A stretch of DNA of 8,411 bases from Hyphomonas sp. (GTDB taxonomy: Bacteria > Pseudomonadota > Alphaproteobacteria > Caulobacterales > Hyphomonadaceae): contig DNFL01000094.1 of NCBI GenBank assembly GCA_003486945.1, forward strand, positions 274-8,684. The letters are read 5' to 3'. Numbering within the stretch: position 1 is the stretch's first letter; each line of letters opens with the position of its first letter. Made by a program: the position numbers and the translations under genes. The notes below the pieces were generated by a model. It had not been told where the DNA came from, searched no databases, and was given only the letters and a program-made list of their open reading frames with translations. This document shows positions 5,764-8,411 of the stretch, piece by piece.

Positions 5764-6966
5764 TCATGAGCTGTCCATCCGTTCCTGTGGCCGTCGCTTG
5801 AGTTGCGCTGCCGGGGTCACCCGTTCGACCAGGATCATCCGTCCACCGCAGCACGCGCATGGCGCCGGCCCGGGGGCCGGAGCGGGCGTCGGTATCTCTG
5901 TGGACGGCGTGGGTTCGGGCACCGGCTCTGGCGGCGGGATGCGATCAGCGAGCAGGTCTCGCGCCTGCGCAATGGCGGCGCGGCGCTGGGTGTTGGCGAG
6001 AAGCCCGACATGCCGGATGCGGTGCAGGCCGTCGGGCAGAACGTGCTGCAGGAACCGCCGGGCAAACTCGCTGGCGGCGAGCGTCATGACCCCGTATCGG
6101 GTCTCGCCCTCCTTGCGATAGTCCTTGACCCGGAACGTCACGCGCTGGCCGTCATAGGCTGTGATCCGGCTGTTCGAGATGGCGATCCGGTGGGTATAGC
6201 GGGCGAGATATGAGAGGACCTGGTCTGGCCCGGCAAACGGGCGCTTGGCATAGACGACCCAGTCACGCCGGCGCTGGCTCTTCAGGAGGCGCGCGAACGC
6301 GGCGGGGTCTGCCAGAGGGACGAGATCGCCGTGGAAGCTGAGCTTGCCGGCGGCATGGAGGCCGGCGAGCCGCTCGCACATCAGCCTGCGGAACAAGCGT
6401 GAGAGCACCCTCACGGGCAGGAAGAAGCCGCGGCGACAATCGACCCAGCGCTGGCCATCCGGCGACAGGCCGCCGCCGGGCACGACGCCGTGGATGTGGG
6501 GATGATGGGTCATCGCCGAGCCCCAGGTATGCAGGACCAGCGTTGCGCCGAGCTTTGCGCCGAGATGCTTCGGGTCAGCGCCGATCGTCATCAGGGTCTC
6601 GGACACGGCCTTGAACAGGGCGTCATAGACAACACGCTTGTTCTGGAATGCGACGCGCGCCAGCGGCGCAGGCAGCGTGAACACGACATGGTAATAGGCG
6701 ACGGGAAGAAGGTCCCGCCTGCGGGCCTCCAGCCACTCATATGAAGCCGCCGCCTGGCACCTCGGACAATGCCGGTTGCGGCAGGAGTTATACGCAACGT
6801 CCATAGTCCCGCAGTCCTCACAGCGGGAGACATGCCCGCCGAGTGCAGCGGTGCGGCATGACAGGATCGCGTTCACCGCCCTGTGCTGGTCGCGCGAGAG
6901 CCCATCGCGCAAGGCGGGGCCGAGGCCGCGGAGGATATCCGCAACCTCGATCGCTGGCCGGGTCAT
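5764..6966 (-). CDS. tnpA: IS91 family HUH/Y2 transposase
   Basis: The 400-residue protein has the IS91 layout. An N-terminal zinc-binding segment carries C49-x-x-C52 and C62, C67, C70 (SCRNRHCPRC, 61-70). The HUH metal-binding motif lies in THHPHIHG (153-160), with H157 and H159. The paired catalytic tyrosines are Y253 and Y257 in SYLARYTHR, the Y-x3-Y arrangement of Y2 enzymes. These enzymes nick one strand at the ori end and drive rolling-circle transposition. After about residue 343 a proline-rich linker (PPPEPVPEPTP and on) leads to a last Cys cluster, CACC (370-373). Length is close to IS91 TnpA (about 426), and no frameshift is seen, so it looks intact. Its ATG lies 6 bases after the recombinase stop with only a weak GGA upstream, which suggests translational coupling. 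Confidence 0.93.
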   Translation of the reverse strand: MTRPAIEVADILRGLGPALRDGLSRDQHRAVNAILSCRTAALGGHVSRCEDCGTMDVAYNSCRNRHCPRCQAAASYEWLEARRRDLLPVAYYHVVFTLPAPLARVAFQNKRVVYDALFKAVSETLMTIGADPKHLGAKLGATLVLHTWGSAMTHHPHIHGVVPGGGLSPDGQRWVDCRRGFFLPVRVLSRLFRRLMCERLAGLHAAGKLSFHGDLVPLADPAAFARLLKSQRRRDWVVYAKRPFAGPDQVLSYLARYTHRIAISNSRITAYDGQRVTFRVKDYRKEGETRYGVMTLAASEFARRFLQHVLPDGLHRIRHVGLLANTQRRAAIAQARDLLADRIPPPEPVPEPTPSTEIPTPAPAPGPAPCACCGGRMILVERVTPAAQLKRRPQERMDSS

Positions 6967-6972
6967 GTCCGG

Positions 6973-7857
6973 TCAGTCCGCCGGGTCGATGACCGGCAGG
7001 CTGTCGAACGGGCTCGCTGCGTCCTGCAACATCTTCGGCGAGACCCGCGTGTAGATGGAGGTGGTCTCGAGCTTGGCGTGGCCGAGCATGACCTGGATGA
7101 CGCGGATATCGACGCCGGCTTCCAGAAGATGCGTGGCGAAGGAATGGCGCAGCGTGTGAAGGGTGATCTTATCCGGCCTGTCGATCCCGGCGGCCTCCAC
7201 AGCAGAACTGAACTGGCGTGAGAGCTGGCGTGTGCTGATCGGGCACATCAAGCCCTTCCGGCTGGGAAACAGCCAGTACTGCGGCCGTGCGATCTGCCAC
7301 CACTTGCGCAGGACCTCGAGCAACTGCGGCGACAGCTTGGCCTTGCGGTCCTTGTTGCCTTTGCCGTGTTCGATCCGGAGGGTCATCGACGCATTGTCGA
7401 TATCCGAGACCTTGAGGTTGGCGGTCTCCGACGCCCGTAGTCCTGCGCCATAAGTGACGCTCAGCGCCGTCCTGTACTTGAGCCCCGGCGCTGCCGCGAT
7501 GATCCGGGCAACCTCTTCAGGCGTCAGGACTGCGGGCAGCGACTTGGCCCGGGCCATCAACGGGACGCGTTCGACCTCCTCGCGGCGCCCCAGCGTCACG
7601 CGCAGGAAGAAACGCAGAGCTGTCGCCTGGCCGTTTATCGTCATGTAGGAAACGTCCGTTCCCTGAAGGTAGAGGAGATAGCTGCGAGCCAGCTCGCCGG
7701 TCAGGTCACCGGGCTTTATCCCGAGATGAGAGCAACATGCCCGAACGGTGCGAACATAGTGCCTCTGCGTGCCGGGACTGTGCCCGCGCAGGGTCATATC
7801 CTCGATCATGCGCTGGCGAAGCGGGTGGATGGGTTGGGTCTTCTCGATGTTGCTCAT
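6973..7857 (-). CDS. Tyrosine recombinase (phage-type integrase) of the IS91-type element
   Basis: The 294-residue protein has a SAM-like core-binding N-domain (about 10-100) and a C-terminal catalytic domain (about 108-280). All catalytic residues are visible: R141 in YGAGLRASE, K166 in EHGKGNKD, H234 and R237 in LHTLRHSFATHLL, H260 in MLGHAKLETT, and the nucleophile Y269 in SIYTRV. The size matches XerC/XerD-like enzymes. Such recombinases are known next to some IS91-family transposases; a role resolving transposition intermediates or assisting integration is likely but not shown. The start at 7857 has GGAGG about 6 bases upstream, partly inside a hairpin. The gene appears intact and is co-transcribed with tnpA. 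Confidence 0.92.
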   Translation of the reverse strand: MSNIEKTQPIHPLRQRMIEDMTLRGHSPGTQRHYVRTVRACCSHLGIKPGDLTGELARSYLLYLQGTDVSYMTINGQATALRFFLRVTLGRREEVERVPLMARAKSLPAVLTPEEVARIIAAAPGLKYRTALSVTYGAGLRASETANLKVSDIDNASMTLRIEHGKGNKDRKAKLSPQLLEVLRKWWQIARPQYWLFPSRKGLMCPISTRQLSRQFSSAVEAAGIDRPDKITLHTLRHSFATHLLEAGVDIRVIQVMLGHAKLETTSIYTRVSPKMLQDAASPFDSLPVIDPAD

Positions 7858-7865
7858 GGGAGCCT

Positions 7866-7892
7866 CCGGGTGGGCGCTCCCGGCCCACCCGG
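7866..7892 (-). promoter_or_regulatory. Hairpin abutting the recombinase ribosome binding site
   Basis: A perfect 10-base stem pairs 7866-7875 with 7883-7892 around a 7-base loop. Its edge includes two bases of the GGAGG ribosome binding site (complement of 7863-7867) of the recombinase gene. It could limit translation or belong to the ter end structure of the element. A perfect 12-base palindrome, CTCGCGCGCGAG, lies nearby at 7948-7959. Confidence 0.5.
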
Positions 7893-8016
7893 GCGCTGCC
7901 CGGAAACATCAGACGGTCATGTCGATCCCCAGCGCCGCAACGTTCAACTCGCGCGCGAGCGCGTTAGTGCGTTCGCCGATTGCAGACAGTGAGCCCAAGG
8001 TTCAGTGACAGAGTAC

Positions 8017-8411
8017 TTACTCCAAAAGCACTTTAGAAATAGTCGAATACGCTTCCTCGGCAGCACATTCGATTTCGATCGCAGAAGCAATATCTTTATG
8101 ATCGGCCATCATGAGACTTTTACTTAGCAGGCCAATTAGCTTCGCCTTACCAACTTCACAGTCTGCGACCACGAGGAAGCGCCACTGACCCTCTCGAGGT
8201 GCGCCGAACTCCGCTCCTTGCCAAGTAGCTTGCAGGGTTTCTTGATTACGGACCATGTAGTCCAGAATTTTCCCAACTTCGTCTGGGCCTAATACGTCGG
8301 CGTCCACCGAGACCAACAATGTGGTTTTCTTTTGGATTGCCTGTTCCGCCGAGACCACTTGGGTGCCGTCATGCTCGTTGCCGCACGCTGCCACAAACAA
8401 AGCTATTACAA
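8017..8411 (-). CDS. Predicted lipoprotein, unknown function (5' end outside the window)
   Basis: The frame runs from the window edge to TAA at 8019-8017. The first visible residues, VIALFVAACGNEH, look like the end of a type II signal peptide: a hydrophobic run and a VAAC lipobox, with Cys as the lipidation site. The true start is therefore beyond 8411; the in-frame TTG at 8400 lies inside the signal peptide and is not a credible start. The mature part (about 122 residues) has a LLVSVDADVLGPDEVGKIL segment, a WRFLVVADCEVGKAKLI segment and a helical C-terminus with conserved-looking EIECAAEEA; I do not recognise a family. G+C is 45% over 8041-8160, against about 61% in the adjacent recombinase gene (7321-7440), so it has a different origin from the element beside it. 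Confidence 0.65.
   Translation of the reverse strand, partial: VIALFVAACGNEHDGTQVVSAEQAIQKKTTLLVSVDADVLGPDEVGKILDYMVRNQETLQATWQGAEFGAPREGQWRFLVVADCEVGKAKLIGLLSKSLMMADHKDIASAIEIECAAEEAYSTISKVLLE

Larger units (their letters stand above)
5650..8005 (-). mobile_element. IS91-family element carrying a tyrosine recombinase (approximate limits)
   Basis: Two adjacent genes, a tyrosine recombinase and an HUH/Y2 transposase separated by 6 bases, define the element. IS91 elements move by rolling-circle replication from an ori end downstream of the transposase to a ter end on the other side, insert next to a tetranucleotide such as GAAC or CAAG, and make no target duplication or usual terminal inverted repeats. 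The ends therefore cannot be read from repeats. The ter end must fall between 7857 and the intact lipoprotein stop at 8017, and the ori end below 5764 and above coq7. The stated limits are estimates. Confidence 0.65.

Noticed and set aside
5419..5860. Minus-strand frames of 105 and 108 residues beside the transposase
   Set aside because: They partly overlap the transposase C-terminus in another frame, have biased composition and no recognisable domain; the region is better explained as the element's non-coding ori side.
1..8411. CRISPR arrays, tRNA or rRNA genes
   Set aside because: No regularly spaced repeats or tRNA/rRNA-like sequence were noticed on either strand by eye.

Overview
The window reads as G+C-rich accessory DNA from an alphaproteobacterium, on a plasmid, integrative conjugative element or genomic island. 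The support is the combination of a DUF736 protein, a long ParB-like protein, ArdA and small unnamed ORFs, which recurs in alphaproteobacterial mobile DNA, together with a two-gene IS91-type element and a Coq7-type hydroxylase. All protein calls are made by eye; no search was run. Every gene I can support lies on the minus strand, so reading order runs from high to low coordinates.

Layout, high to low. (a) 8411-8017: 3' part of a predicted lipoprotein gene, cut by the window edge and clearly lower in G+C (45% over 8041-8160). (b) About 8000 to about 5650: an IS91-family element with a tyrosine recombinase gene (7857-6973) followed after 6 bases by an HUH/Y2 rolling-circle transposase (6966-5764). 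Its exact ends were not resolved. (c) 5763-5270: no convincing gene; it must hold the ori end of the element. (d) 5269-4715: a lone Coq7-like demethoxyubiquinone hydroxylase. (e) 4714-4139: no confident gene. (f) 4138-3994: dense inverted repeats directly in front of ardA, one of which covers its ribosome binding site. (g) 3993-769: a compact operon of ardA, a zinc-ribbon protein, a 157-residue unknown, a 70-residue unknown and a 589-residue ParB-like protein, closed by an intrinsic terminator at 740-706. The last four genes are joined by three stop/start overlaps. (h) 705-316: a non-coding gap dominated by a 205-base interrupted palindrome. (i) 315-1: a DUF736 gene, open at the left edge.

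How it may work together (inference): ArdA is a DNA mimic that protects incoming DNA from type I restriction. Its co-expression with a ParB-like protein and small unknowns resembles the leading region of conjugative plasmids, where anti-defence genes are expressed early, sometimes from folded single-stranded promoters. The two large foldable regions, at 355-559 and 4003-4138, sit upstream of DUF736 and ardA respectively, as such promoters would. The three unnamed genes are the best candidates here for something undescribed. The IS91-type element, coq7 and the lipoprotein look like separate additions next to this module.
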